Assembly: GCA_038496445.1 (NCBI GenBank)
Contig: JALMLS010000541.1
Location: forward strand, 62,001-126,000
DNA length: 64,000 bases
DNA from: Trichosphaerium sp. ATCC 40318
Lineage: Eukaryota; Discosea; Flabellinia; Trichosidae
Reading direction: 5' to 3'
In this document: positions 24,326 to 36,786 of the stretch, in pieces
Position numbering within the stretch: the first letter of the stretch is position 1
Layout: the number at the start of each line of letters is the position of its first letter
Position numbers and translations under genes: made by a program
Notes under the pieces: model-generated
Seen by the model: only the letters and a program-made list of their open reading frames with translations
Databases searched by the model: none
Told to the model about the DNA's origin: nothing

Positions 24326-24663
24326 TTGCTAGTGGACCCCTCCAGTCAAATAACAGATATATGACCTTCAATCCATAGTATTGTCATGTAAACTATCGAG
24401 GTTACAAAATACTACTTTTACAGATTACAAACTACAAATGCTTTAAAAAGCCAGCTTCGTTTGGAGTACAGTCTTGTAAAAACTACAAAGTTCACGTAAA
24501 ACGTAGAAAAAGATTAGGGAACGCTCCGATGAATAAAACACGTGGCACTAGACTGATGTTTATGCTTTTAATGTCCGCGTGGTTTTAGGAGAAACAATAC
24601 AACAAAATGAATCACAGTGGTTGTGAACATACAACTTCAACCATTCAATTCATACCATCAACC

Positions 24664-25632
24664 ATGAAGCACCTCTTCGTTGCTTTATTATGCTTCATCA
24701 GTTTCGCTGTACTTGCATCAAGCTACATTACACGCGATATAAAAATGTTAACTTGTACTCGACACCCTTTCCCTTATGCTTCCATTGCCGGAGTTAAACA
24801 TGTGGCATCCTCTCCGACTCACACATGGGTGGTAGCAACCGACCACACAATACATATGTTACAGGATGATGGAACTTGGCTTAAAGTGTTTGGAGGGCTA
24901 GACACAATTGCTGTATCACCTCCTGGTACTAGCATGCACGTTTTTGGAATAGGCACTGACGACAAGGTCTACTCTAGACTTGGTATAACGGTAAGTCAAG
25001 CTTTATATTTATTACTACCGTGTTGTTCTTACTTTCTTCACCAGCCACAACTACCACAGGGTAATCTTTGGCACTATACTTTAGGACAACTTCGTATGCT
25101 ATCTGCGACCAATGATGGTAAATTATGGGGTGTTGGTACAAATGATATTGTTTATCACTGGGACAACCAATGGACATATGTAAGTGTAATACTGCTACAA
25201 GGAATATACTGATATTGTCTTTTTCAGAATTTAGAGCTCGCCATGCTTGAGGTTGCTGTTGACACTGGCAATACAGTTTATGGTCTTACGCATAGTGGAG
25301 ACTTGTATGTTATGAAGAATGATAAGTGGTTGCTTGTAAAATCAAAGCTAGAAGCGAAAGGTATAACGGTTTGCAATGATATTATTTGGGGTGTAGGAGA
25401 TAATGGAGCTCTCACAAAAATTGACAACGCTTACAACCCAAACTACTTAACTTCATATGTAATAGAGGAAACAGCATGCTTGCGCAGGATAACTGTTTCT
25501 CAAGTTAGTTGTAACCACGATGAGGCATTCCCGTGGTTTGTATCAAATGGCGTACTATATCATCAATGTACATTGCCACCCGTAACAAGTGCACCACTCG
25601 CACCTACAGACCCACCAACAGCAGTGCCATAG
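24664..25632 (+). CDS. Secreted tectonin-type protein, copy B
   Basis: Three exons (24664-24990, about 25045-25179, about 25229-25632) with phase-0 introns. Signal peptide MKHLFVALLCFISFAVLASS; an in-frame Met at 24607 would put the signal peptide inside and is less likely. Tectonin-like units: HVFGIGTDDKVYSRLG, LWGVGTNDIVYHWDNQW, NTVYGLTHSGDLYVMKNDKW and VGDNGALTKID. The C-terminus is short and Pro/Thr-rich. Nearly identical to copy C on the opposite strand at 53.2-54.1 kb, except that C lacks exon 2. Probably a secreted recognition or coat protein; function not shown by sequence. Confidence 0.78.
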
Positions 25633-26757
25633 AGAAATAAACGTTGTTTAATGTAAATTTTGATTCAGTCTTTCTGTGCTTAGGTTTTTGATTTGAGGTT
25701 GCTGGTTTTAGTACAAAATTGGCTTAGCAATTGTAACACGTGGTATACTCAACGTAGTGAATAAGCTTAAAATTGTAGTTTATACCCTTGTATTAGTTTA
25801 GTCTCATAATCAGCCGATTTAATACCTGTAACAGCCAATATTGACTATTGTATTGACGAAAATTGTGCTGACTTACAAAAACAGTTTCACGTGCTCAAAC
25901 AAATTATAGTTGAACAGCTCTTATGATTCATTACTAGCTACTAGTTAAGTTATTAGATTGAGTGTTGGTCTTCTAATTTTGAAGGAGCTTGTGCACTATT
26001 TTTCGCCTGTCAGTTGGTAGTTTTTTTTCACTGATTTTTTTTACAACTCTTTTTGACGTTTGTAGTTTTACCTTAGTAAATGTCTCTTGTAGTTTCCTAC
26101 TAGCTGTTATGGCGTGATTGCACGTTTTTGAAGGTATTTAAACTTGCCCTTTCGTAGAGTGAAAGAGGTATGTTGTAGCGTCCTACGAACAGTGTAGATA
26201 CCAGAATTCATCGCTGCTGAGTTTTGGTTCGAGTGTACTACGTGGCCACAAGCAAGGGATCAAAAGCGCTTGAGTGTGTTAACCAGTTGAAAGGGAGCTC
26301 ATTGGTAGCAATGTAGATTAAAAAAAGTTCTATGTTCACCGTCTTTTTAGTATTGAATATATTTATTGTTATTTTAAAAAGTTGTGTACTAAGGGTTTAT
26401 AACCTCTTGTAGAGGTATATCTTTGAGTAAAAGAGTGATAGTGTTCGGTTTTTTAACCTTCGCTGTTTCTATTGGTTACCACTCGAGCGTATTTTAATAT
26501 CTCAATTGGCTATTGTCGTTGTGCTACAAGCCTTGCACATAGAATCACTGGCCCTTTTGAATGTATATCCTGGGCTTTTGCTACACGTTTAGTAGGTGGC
26601 TACTAAGTTGAGGATTAGACCTACCATACAATACTTTTTTTCTTACCTGTACACAGGAACTGTGTTCTTTGGTATCGCTTTCGGTATCTTGCACTTGTCG
26701 TTTAGTGTGGTAGCTGTTCATTAGGTTTATGGATTATCTAGTGTGAGCACATAAGAA
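25633..26757. other. 1.1-kb intergenic region, nothing recognised
   Basis: T-rich on the plus strand with no open frame of note, no tRNA and no strong repeat. It may hold 3' ends of both flanking genes, which converge here. Confidence 0.5.
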
Positions 26758-27563
26758 TTATTTATAAATAGGCACGAAGAAGTACCAGTATATCTCTGTA
26801 AGAGAGTTGCAAAAGGTTGAAAAGCCTCCTTGTGACCATTCCATACTATCTTCAATCAATGCCATAACGCTCAAGTTCTCTTCAGGTTCTAGAGACATAT
26901 CGCAAGTATATGAGCAGTTTATATCAATGTCCATGTCCGTTGACATTTCAAGTGACGACTGAAGGTCATCTACGTCAATCTTTTTGGTGTGATTCTTTTC
27001 TTGTATTTGTGTTTTAGGCTTAGGTTCGTGCTTGTTGTTGAGCTTTCTCTTCTTTTTAGGCGGTTCACTTGATTTATTTTGTAAAGAAGCGAATGGTTCT
27101 AGAACGTATAAGATACGGTGGACAGAAGAGAGCGTTGTTGGGCGTTGTATGTTTAAACTATTAAGTTGTAGCCTTTGATCACTTTTTTTTCGAATCAGCT
27201 CAGAAAAAGAATGGCAACAGCTCTTTGTATCGCTCATAAACATACCTCCCGGTAGCGCTCGTTTTTTAGCTTCAGCTAGTTTGTTCAGAGTAAGGTACAT
27301 CGGAAACAACTCAAAGGCCATGTTGTTGATGCTGTAGTAGAGCGTAAGGGCGCGCTTATTCTTTGTTTTGATTTTTATATTCAAAAGATTTACCTGCTAT
27401 CCAAACATGGCATCATAGGGTTCGTGAAGCACGGGTGGTCCATAATCTCGCTCTTACAAAGGTTGAAGGTACGCTCCATAAAATTGTTGTAAGAATAGAG
27501 CTCTCTCTTAGCTGTATTGTAAGCATCTATCTTTGACGTCTTTGTTTCGTTGCTGCAGTACAT
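26758..27563 (-). CDS. Unrecognised nuclear-type protein with SV40-like NLS
   Basis: Two exons joined by a 62-nt intron (GTAAATC...CTACAG) that keeps phase and gives ...PMMPCLDS-SINNMAFELFPMY. The first ATG is at about 27563. The second exon has a strong basic nuclear localisation signal, PPKKKRKLNNK, then a Lys/Gln-rich linker and a long acidic segment (DVDDLQSSLEMSTDMDIDI; SLEPEENLSVMALIEDS). Such basic-plus-acidic layouts occur in transcription regulators, but no DNA-binding fold is visible. More exons upstream cannot be excluded. Confidence 0.5.
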
Positions 27564-28489
27564 GAAGATGGTAATTTTTGATGTGACTAAGTGTGTTGAT
27601 GGTCGCTTGTGCACGTGCTTTTAGATAGTTCTCGATTGACGCAATGGTCGGATTGGTTTACCAAAGGTGTGTCAAACAAGAATTAAGGCTTACAAGAACG
27701 ATTATTTTAACTTACACAACCAAGACACATTTATTAGGTTTTTGCCTTTTAGACACACATTCAATAAATACTTTTGTATTTTCTATCCCTTCACAAAACC
27801 CGCTGCGTTACCCTGTAAAAAGGCATGATATAAGCTAGTTATGTTACGTGTACACAAAGTTAGACGACAGAAAGACCTAGGAAGTACCTAAATCGCGTCA
27901 CAATACCCGAAGGCCATAAAATTAGCACGAACGAAATTCAACTTATTTACGACATAAACACCGTGGGGATACTAAAAAAAACAATGTAGGGAAAGATAGT
28001 TGTGTTAAAAGAAAATATGGCCCGGAGAAAACTGATTCGGTTTTAAGATAAATTTAATAAAAATTCTAAGACTAACAATCTCATAATACGGCAACGCAAA
28101 ATGGAACGCTCTGAATAGATGTAAGAGAGTTTATCTAGACCATTTTAAAGCAATAGTCTTAAATTGTTAACGTAATTAAGGTTTTCGCCAAAATAAGTTC
28201 CAAAAAACCAGTCACGTGATTTATTAAAGTGTTTACAAGATAGCGAGTGCGTAAATTTATCCCTGATAGTAATCTTAATTTCTTGGGAGCTTTTGGTTCC
28301 CTAGATTATCCGTATATTGCAATAAACTGACCTCCACTGCGGCTGACGGCGTAACATGAAAACACTAAGGTCGTTTAGCCGTTTTCTACAACTGTTGTGG
28401 AACACAAAAACTGGCCAAACCTTACAGTACTACACTGCGATACTGGAAGAGTGTTTGAGCTTATACAACTATTTACGGCGCTGAATACA
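27564..28489. other. 0.9-kb intergenic region
   Basis: Contains a 64-codon plus frame at 27644-27838 without motif and a TCACGTGAT-type palindrome near 28212. No supported gene. Confidence 0.45.
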
Positions 28490-29085
28490 ACACAAAAACA
28501 CTATTCAATAATCGTCACGTCGCCATACTTGAACTCTGCCTGTTTTCTTTCTTATTATATCTCCTTCAACATAGAAACAATGTTCTTGCAGCGTGCCATC
28601 CTGGAGTCATTTCTTGTATTCTCCTTCCTTATTGCCTTTGATGTAATAACACTGTTCACATACTTGACCATTGGCATACCAGCTCTCAAATTCTTCTTCT
28701 TTTGCACCTGATTCGAAGTAGCATTGCACACTTGACCGTTTTCAAACCATCTTTTATACTCCCCGTCCTTCACACCACATTCACAAAAGCACTCCTTCTC
28801 CATTTTCAAACCACGTTATGTATTTACCTTCCTTCACACCTTCTATATAAAAACTCTTTCCGCAGGTGACCGTTTTGGTACCACGCTTTGTATTCCCCTT
28901 CATTCTTGCCTTTTATAGAAGTGGCCCTCTTCTCGCAGATTACCATTACGATGCCACCTCTTAAACTCTCCTTCTAGTGGCCCTGCAACATAGCTGCAAT
29001 GTTTCAATAGTTGCTCACAATACCCCGTCTTATATTCTCCTTCCTTTTCGTCATTTACATAACAGCATTCTATCCGTAGTTTCAA
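28490..29085 (-). pseudogene. Broken YwqK/MORN-variant repeat gene
   Basis: The minus strand repeatedly shows the repeat signature G-E-Y/F-K-x-W-[FY]-x-N-G-x-[LV] (e.g. GEFKRWHRNGNLREEGHFY, GEYKRWFENGQVC, ESWYANGQVCEQCYY), but the copies lie in different frames. At least four frameshifts and one in-frame stop interrupt them. It is a decayed relative of the intact genes at 29338 and 52223. No N-terminal F-box-like part was found. Confidence 0.8.
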
Positions 29086-29337
29086 CCAATATCATACCAT
29101 GATACTCCACTGGACGATAGTGTCTATTTTATGAGAAGTATTTATGTACTCTAAGTACTATCCAACTGCCTAATAACCAACAAAAACTAGTAGGAATACT
29201 TTGCAGGTTTAGAGGCGTGAATGGCATTGTAGAAATTGTACAAGCTTTGAAATTATGTAAGGGAAAAAATAATAATTACATTTACTGGCACTTTTTCTCA
29301 TCACCAGATCAACCATTTTATTGTTTACTGGTGAGAA

Positions 29338-29880
29338 TTAATCTACAGTATACTGAGGGTTACCTTGCTCTACACCATTTTCATATACACGTAGAACAGA
29401 TTGTTTACCATCTTTATGCCACTCTTTATATTCGCCATGATAATCACCACTTTTGTAGATGTAATGAGCCTGCTTTTGGCCGTTTTCATAGCAATGTATA
29501 AAGTCTCCATCAAGGCTACCATCACTGTACTTACAGTGGGTCATTAAATTACCATTATTGTAGAAACACTTATGCTCAACCAGAGAGCCATTATCGTACT
29601 TTCTTAATCGACAAAGTTGACCGTTTTTAAACCATATCTTCCACGTGCGATGCTTATCAAGGTTTTCGTTATATCTTGATGTTGTAGCAGTATATTTACA
29701 AAGCCTAGGCCATTTGTGGTACACACCAACGTCTTCATCTGTAATTTTAAGATGGATTTCGACAGGAAGCTCCAAGAGATTCTTCACGCCTTTTTCAAGT
29801 ACCTCTATTGCTCTAAAATGGCTATAAGCTTATTTCTTTGGTTTCTTGTATTAGACATACCGTTTAGGCTTAGAATGCAT
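29338..29880 (-). CDS. F-box-like / YwqK (MORN-variant) repeat protein
   Basis: The main exon has no ATG. A 40-nt intron (GTATGTCTAATAC...TATAG) joins it in phase to a tiny first exon, MHSKPK, starting at 29880. Residues about 20-60 (LLELPVEIHLKITDEDVGVY...WPRLCKYTATTSRY) form an F-box-like head, very close to that of the 52223 gene. Then follow about five repeats: WFKNGQLCRLRKYDNGS, CFYNNGNLMTHCKYSDGSL, HCYENGQKQAHYIYKSG, EWHKDGKQSVLRVYENG. The bacterial YwqK-type repeat is a beta-hairpin unit. Probably an adaptor; target unknown. Confidence 0.65.
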
Positions 29881-31298
29881 TTCTTTTGTTTCCATAGGTA
29901 ACTTGAAGCTATTACAATTATCAGTTACGTTTCAAAAGTCGTTAGAGACTAGGGTGTCGACTATTTAGTTTCTCCGCACTGATAAATCGCAGATTACGAC
30001 CTTTGACTTGCCGCTAGCAATGCCGAGTCTTCACATTCTTGTGGGCAATCTTGATATGGGGTCTATCACCTGTGCTTTAGGCGGAGATGTTCACGTAGTC
30101 TCTCAAATTGGAAAAAAAATTTGTGCCCACACGCTGTTGAGCTTCAAACCCTCTCCAGATACATTTATTTCGCCAATGAGGACCGCTCCTTCAAGGAAGT
30201 ATACGGGGTCGGCACTGTGCGACGAGAAAATTTTGCTATTTTTTCGTGTCATACATAACAAGCGTTTTAAAGCTTCTTTTACGCAATAGACCACATAATA
30301 AACGCTTTTCAAGCTGTAATTGCGTGTCAATAAAATAGTGACACGGTAAAAAAGGCAAACATGTGCTTAATCGCAATAAACGCGTTGTTTCTACCGTTTC
30401 CGAGCATTCTCGTTCCCTCTAATCGACCTTAAAGTTCGTCAAAACTGGTTAAGTGAGCGTTTTGTCAAAATGACTTAATTAATTACGCAACACCCTTAAC
30501 ACACTTCCCACCCTATAGCAAAACGTGTGGTACATTAAACGCCAAACCTTGCTACCAGAGCAAGGTTGTGTCTAGCTAACTCAGGGGTAGTGGCTCGCTT
30601 GGGCTTCGCTGGTATTGGTTATCTTGTATGCTGTTTGATTGAATAGTGTAGAAATTTACTAAAATACAATGATTGATAAATGTAATACTGTCTAAATACA
30701 CTTAAGCAAGTGCACTTACACAGTTCCCCACCCTATTAAGTTGGTACGCTTAATACAGTTTACCCTAGTTAGAGACTTAAAGTACATGTTAAGTTAATCA
30801 GAATAGCTGGTCGTTTTTTTGTCAACAATTCGGATACAAATTGTCAGCTGTCATATCTCAGGTGCGAACAGTATTTTTTTAAAACTAGCGCTTGTGTATA
30901 TACACTGTATAGGTACGTTTGGGTAAGATATTTTTGTACAACACACCGTAAAGTGTTTGTTTTGTGAATGTCTGTTCGCTGCACGTTTTGCTAACTGTAA
31001 CGCGAATATGTCATATTTTGGCTATCGAGAAACTTGGCAGTAGTGATAGATACCTTTTTGTAGCGCCACATGACTGCTGTTAAATATGGTAGAGCTCGTT
31101 CCATATCTACGCCTCAGATGAATTGTATCTACTGACTGCTGCTCGAAATACTAATATTTATGTAAAGTAGCTCTAAAACGATATCTAGAATACAAACAAT
31201 GAATAAGTTATTTATGGTTTAGCAATTGTATGGATTGAGATTGGAGTTATCAGAGGTCTTTGAATACGCAAGTGAGTGACGTATTTATTTGTTTTTCT
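29881..31298. other. 1.4-kb intergenic region with imperfect direct repeat
   Basis: Open frames at 30008-30289 (+) and 30103-30330 (-) overlap each other and show no family. Two similar tracts, CACACTTCCCACCCTATAG (about 30498) and CACAGTTCCCCACCCTATTA (about 30718), form a 220-nt-spaced direct repeat. TAGCTAACTCAGGGGTAG at 30573 resembles a tRNA A-box, but no cloverleaf folds. Confidence 0.4.
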
Positions 31299-32127
31299 TT
31301 ACATGATGCTAAGGCTCTTTGCTATGCTCCTTATTGATGGACGCTTTGTTGTGAGAACAAAGTAGTTCTCAACATCAGTACGTGTACTATTCCCAGTGAT
31401 GGCTACAAGCGCTGATATCAAGTGTATTCCGTCTTCTTCACAGTTTACTTTTGCAATCGGAATATACAAGGAATCATCAATACAGATCAAAATAATGCGG
31501 TATTCCTTTGAATAAGTATGATGTTGTAAAATGAACATATTGTCGACTTGTTTGGTGACTTCAATCCATTTATAGAAGGCATAGATATTCCTTGTTCGCT
31601 TACGTGTACCACCTAAAGCTGTTTTAGGTGTAAAGTCATACCAAGCTGATACAAAGGCATCCAGACGTGGTATGAGAACCCCTAAAAAAAGCAATCTCAA
31701 TTAGTACAAAATAAATAGAGCAAAAGCTTTTCGAATGAATACCTTGGTTAGTTGATTCACTCAGCGTTTTCAACTCTTCTTCAGTAATATTCTCATCACT
31801 GAGATCAATTGTTACTGTATTTTTATCCTTATCGAATAATAATCTTCCAACTACTTCTTTTCCTTTGATAATAACGCTAATACACGCCCTAGTTGCTAAA
31901 GTCGGTATATACATCCCGCCAACAACAGCTCCAAGAGCAGCGCCACCTGCAGCGCCTGTAACAGTCGCAGTTGAAACAACTAATACCTTCGTGAGAGTAC
32001 TTGCTTCGTGTAAGGTTTCTACAGCCATGGCAGCTGGAACTAGACATAAACCTCCACCAGCTACGAGCCCCATAAAACCACCGACTGCTGAAGGTATTCC
32101 TATCAAAGCTGCACCCGCCACAAGCAT
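31299..32127 (-). CDS. Glycine-zipper membrane protein, paralogue 1
   Basis: Two exons; the intron lies at about 31682-31744. From ATG 32127 the N-terminal 80 residues are Gly/Ala-rich and hydrophobic (LVAGAALIGIPSAVGGFMG, GAAGGAALGAVVGGMYIP), two or three membrane segments with glycine-zipper spacing. A charged part follows (DKNTVTIDLSDENITEEELK), then a soluble C-domain beginning GVLIPRLDAFVSAWYDFTP with a mixed alpha/beta look (RIILICIDDSLYIPIAKVN). The family is not recognised. The gene at 35665-36448 is a close direct paralogue; the C-terminal exon is more alike than the N-terminal one. Confidence 0.65.
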
Positions 32128-32265
32128 ATTTGTATAACGCGAGCTTGAAAACACGTGTAGTTCCTACGTTAGAAGTTCCTGTACTTAAGCCAAAGTTTAG
32201 TACTTAAGCGAGGTTGCGTATCATTCAAAATCGACAAAGCATTGCCATCGAGCAGCAACGAAAGT

Positions 32266-34764
32266 ATGAGCAAAATAAAAGGGCGTAGAGTCATAAAGAT
32301 AAGACGTACTCTCAAGCGTAGAGCAACAACCAACAATACAACGAAACGTAGAAAAACTGAGGCTGGTACTCATGATTTCGTTGCAAACTATGTACCAGAC
32401 GAAATAGTTCTACATATACAAAGTTTGATACCGTTTAAGACTCGAAGTACCTGTGCAATTGTTAACGTACGTTAAATCTATCACTCAAAGCAAATTTTCC
32501 ATTTATTTGTTCCTCGAAAATCAATCAAGTCCCGCTCAGAGACGTCTTTTCCGAACTTTGATAACTACTTATTTTTTTTATTGTGTTTACTCTGACAAAT
32601 ATCTTCTTCAGAGACAATGGCACAGAGTATCTCGGACTAAGTCTTTGGGATGGATTGAAATAGTCTCTTTGCAGGACCTTGGTGAAGTCAGTCCACCGAC
32701 AGACTTTCATTCATTTGCATACAGATTGATATACTCTGGACCATGGGAAAAAAAGACACAGCACTTGGACATAGAACCAGCGTACTTTGAAGTTAGTATC
32801 AGGACACTTCAGGTACTGTTTTATACATAACAACTGCCAACTCTTGGAACAAGGTTTGCTTCAAGTACCTTACATTGGAACACTCCTTCTTGACTTGTAC
32901 CATATACTTAATGCTTAAAGTAACATACAGCCTAGTTCTTTGACAAGAATGATATTCCTCTTCGTCAGTATGACATTTCTTCAGCAAATGTCAATTGGAG
33001 TATTGACTGGAAAAGGTTGCTACAAACGAACAAAAACTTATGGCGGTTTGATTTTGGATCTAAAGGAAAAGACAAATTGGAAGTGCATCTAAACTGGACA
33101 ATGTAGGTTACTAGTTGTTCATAGCAACTAAGATCAAGAAATTCGTATTCCTCTTGCAGTTTCAAGATTGATCCTTTTTAGTTTAGAAGACATGGTCAAT
33201 GCCGGCTTGCAGCCTCCTTATGTACAGGGTTTACTACACTTAGCTAAAGATCATCATCTACGAAATAGAGACTGGATGGAAAAGATACAATACAAGTTCG
33301 AACTGGTAAGAGTTGATCTTAAAACAATTGAATCTAACTGTATAAAAGGGACAGTATATTAGTTGGATAAAACCAAGTCTATTCTTTGACTTCAAAGGAC
33401 AAATGGTTGTACCAAACGAGATGGTGCGATTTTAGAATGAGATTTCTCATACTAATGACGGCTCTAGGCAATGCTTCTGAGAAACACAGCATCAATACCA
33501 ATAAGACCATATTGTTGTGGAGGAAAGCTAGAAGGATGCGAGCCCATAAAAATATTTTATACAAACACAGAAGGAGCCAGTTCATGTGTTAGTTTCCCTA
33601 GTAGATGTGAGGATATACAACATATGGCTGAAGCTTGCTCAGGTACAAGGGTTTCTTTTGTTTTAGCTAAAAGTAAGGTTCTAGATGGATTCGACAATGG
33701 TGTTATCTCTCTGAAATCTGATAAAATAGCTACAAACTTTCATCCTGCCAATCGTGGTATTTTAGATCAAGTACAACATTACTACAAACTTTATATACTA
33801 CAGAAAATTAATGTTATCTAGGTTAACCGCACTTTGGCACAACACTACACTATATCTGCCAAGCTAAATACGATCAGCGTATATCCAACTGGGACTCAGA
33901 TTACGTTACCTAAAACTGATGAAGATGGTATATTCGGACATCTTATTGTTTGCCTTCCAGTTTCGTTCTCAGGAGGTGCACTTCACATCAAAAAAGAAGA
34001 AACTGAGAATACTTTCGAATGGGCGAATAAAAACTCGAAGTCAATACAATGGGCTGCTTTCAAAGATGACTCCGAGATTCGTTCTGAATATGTTAAAACC
34101 GGGTGGCTGGTAACGCTTGCCTACAAATTATACAATACACTGGTGGGAGTACAGCCTGGTCAACCAGTCTATGACAGATTCGCAAAGTTTCTCAAATGTA
34201 GAACCTGCTTACCTAAAGTACGTCAACTCTTGGTTCCAAACCCATTCTTTCTTGATTCTAACCTAGTGTATAGGGAGGATACCTTGGCATACTTTTAACT
34301 CATGAGTACTCTGTTAAAAGAGCTCAAATGAACTGGGTTACTATGCTCAAAGGGGAAGATGCATACTTATATGCATCTACAAAGGAGCATGGACTTACAG
34401 CTTTCTTTACTGCGGTTGCTATTACAGATGCAGGTATTTTTGTAATGATACCTAGAAGAATCTACACAAAAGGGCATGATTACTGGCTACAAAATAAGAG
34501 TCATACCAAACAATTTATGGAGGCACGATGTTTAGTTTATGTTAAGTTGTAGACTGTTATCTTAACAATCAGTAGGAGAAATTCAGTGCAGTTAACTCAG
34601 AAAATTGTATAGTATGGGGCTCTACAGAGTCTTCTCCTTCGCAATTATTGGGTGTAACTGTTACTTATGAAGACTACAAGCCAGGCACTAATAGCATTCA
34701 TATGAGATTTGCTATCGTTGTTAGTATACCAGATATCGAAAAAAGAAATGAACTAATGCCGTAA
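32266..34764 (+). CDS. F-box protein with degenerate 2OG-Fe(II) oxygenase-like domain
   Basis: Starts at ATG 32266 with a very basic N-terminus, then an F-box-like DFVANYVPDEIVLHIQSLIP. A GTACGT intron leads to RQWHRVSRTKSLGWIEIV. Several exons follow to about 33800, with frames changing at good splice sites. From 33834 an exon matches the prolyl-4-hydroxylase/2OG fold (GIFGHLIVCLPVSFSGGALH, WAAFKDDSEIRSEYVKTGWL). A GTACGT...TATAG intron (34210-34270) joins it to GGYLGILLTHEYSV and LKGEDAYLY. The last exon (34583 on) ends at 34764. The metal-binding H-x-D...H triad is absent at the expected places, so the domain is probably a non-catalytic binding module. SCF adaptor role inferred. Confidence 0.6.
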
Positions 34765-35664
34765 TTCAACGTAACATCATAAGTGTATGTTTGTATTGTC
34801 CTTACTTCTCAAGTTGTGCATGTTATTAAGGTCCCGTTATTAACTCAGAATTCATTGAACAAAAGTATATTTCTTCTAACTCTTACACGAATAGTACAGA
34901 CCTTACTTTTTGCGTGAGTTTTAAACCCGCAAGGTAGAATAACAGAACTTTTACAAGTTTTTTGAGGTTTTGAGTCGTTTTTCCCCCAGAAGCTGTTTTA
35001 AAGCTTACAACACTGTTGCCATGATATCATTGCATTCTTCATTCGCACAGGACATCTAATGGATTTTTTGGTTTCTATACAGAGTTAATTCAGTCACGTG
35101 ATAGAAGTATGAGTTGAACAACTAATGAGCATACCCTGTTGGTGTTGTGGGAGATCTGAACAAAGCCATTTTTCTAGGTAAGTCAAAAGGACTTGTCGAA
35201 CTAGTTCAGAGTTTTTGTGTCAATGTTTTATTGTTGTAACTTTGTATTTGACTGCAGCTGAGGAAATTAAATATTTCAAAAAAAAATTCCAGCAGATTTA
35301 TTTTGTAGCAAGGCCACGCAAAACCCTGTCCGTCGTGGGTATTCAGCTTTTTTGAACCAAGTAAACAAGGTTTCCAAGTGGTAAACTTGTAAACTGCACA
35401 GCCAAACAAAACCGCTTTATCAAAGGTGACTAGTTTGTTCTTTGTCTTATAGACCATCAAGTACAAAATAATAAAACACTCAGTTACGGACATTACACCA
35501 GAAACCCTCGCCTCTAGGAAACAAAGCTGTATTCAAATAATACGCTCAAACTTTCCTTTTATAAATTTAAGGATCCACAATTTGAGAAGTAAGGACAATA
35601 GTAAAAACAATACCATCATTGTAATCAAAGCTCAATAAATAAAAAAGTGAGTAGATTATTGTTT
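34765..35664. other. 0.9-kb intergenic region
   Basis: Holds a 95-codon minus frame at 35206-35493 with no recognisable domain and a CACGTGAT palindrome near 35096. I see no supported gene. Confidence 0.4.
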
Positions 35665-36448
35665 TTATATGATGTTAAGGCTCTTTGCTATGCTCCTTAT
35701 TGATGGATTCTTTGTTGTAGTTCTCAATGTCAACACGTGTACATTCCCAGTGATGGCTACAAGCGCTGATATCAAGTGTATTCCATCTTCTTCACAGTTT
35801 ACTTTTGCAATCGGAATATACAAGGAATCATCAATACAGATCAAAATAATGCGGTATTCCTTTGAATAAGTATGCTGTTGTAAAATGAACATATTGTCGA
35901 CTTGTTTGGCGATGTCTACCCATTTATAGAACGCGTAGACATTCCTTTTCCGTTTACGAGAAATTCTAGGTGTAAAGTCATACCAAGCTGATACAAAGGC
36001 ATCCAGACGTGGTATGAGAACCCCTAAAAAACGCAATCGTTTTTAGTATGGTACAATGTTAACTTATTTTACCTTCGTTTGTTGCTTCACTCAACGTTTT
36101 CAACTCTTCTTCACTAATATTCTCATCACTTAGATCAATAGTTACTGTATTTCCATCCTCGCTGAAAAGTAATCTCCCAACGAACTCTTTACCTTTGACA
36201 ATCACTCGAACACACATCGCTGTTGCTAGAGCAGGTACATACAACCCTCCAAAAACAGCTCCGAGAGCAGCACTACCTGTAGCGCCCACAGCAGTCGCGG
36301 ATGAAATAGCCAATACCTTTGCTAGAGAACTCGCTTCTTTAGTAGCTCTAATAGTTGGACGTAGTAATATCATTCCACCAGCAACAAGGCCCACTAACCC
36401 ACCAGCTGCTGAATGTATTCCTATCAACACTGCTCCTGCTGTAATCAT
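35665..36448 (-). CDS. Glycine-zipper membrane protein, paralogue 2
   Basis: Same two-exon layout as the gene at 31299-32127. ATG 36448, Gly/Ala-rich membrane part (TAGAVLIGIHSAAGGLVGLV; GATGSAALGAVFGGLYVP), then NTVTIDLSDENISEEELKTL, an intron at about 36024-36073, and the C-domain GVLIPRLDAFVSAWYDFTP. The stretch covering YSKEYRIILICIDDSLYIPI is identical to paralogue 1 at protein level, and almost so at DNA level. This points to a recent direct duplication or gene conversion. Confidence 0.65.
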
Positions 36449-36786
36449 GGTTGTATTCAAGTGAGATAAAAATGTTTCGATTCCTGTTGCTTAACCTCAG
36501 TTCCTCGTTTACTTAACCTCTTTGAGCTTAGTATCAAATTCAAAAACAACAAATATTATCGCTTATAGAGCAACCAACGTATGTGCCAGAGAAAAGATTG
36601 TGTATTCATTGAAACAAGGTCTTAAAACGTAAAAAGCCACAACAACAAAACGTCTAATAGTATGGGATTTGCTGTTGAAAAAACTGAACGACAGCTGTAG
36701 GGTGATTTGCGTAATATTTACCAAGGTGTAGTTTTATTTAATTGGCTATTTTTTTTGTGTACATGTATTTGGCACAAAATTGCAGG

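Noticed and set aside
30555..30620. tRNA-like tract with A-box resemblance
   Set aside because: No acceptor stem, anticodon arm or T-loop pairs; only a short A-box-like string.
34240..34320. Apparent frameshift in the F-box/2OG gene
   Set aside because: A GTACGT...TATAG intron between CRTCLPK and GGYLGILL restores phase, so no frameshift is needed.
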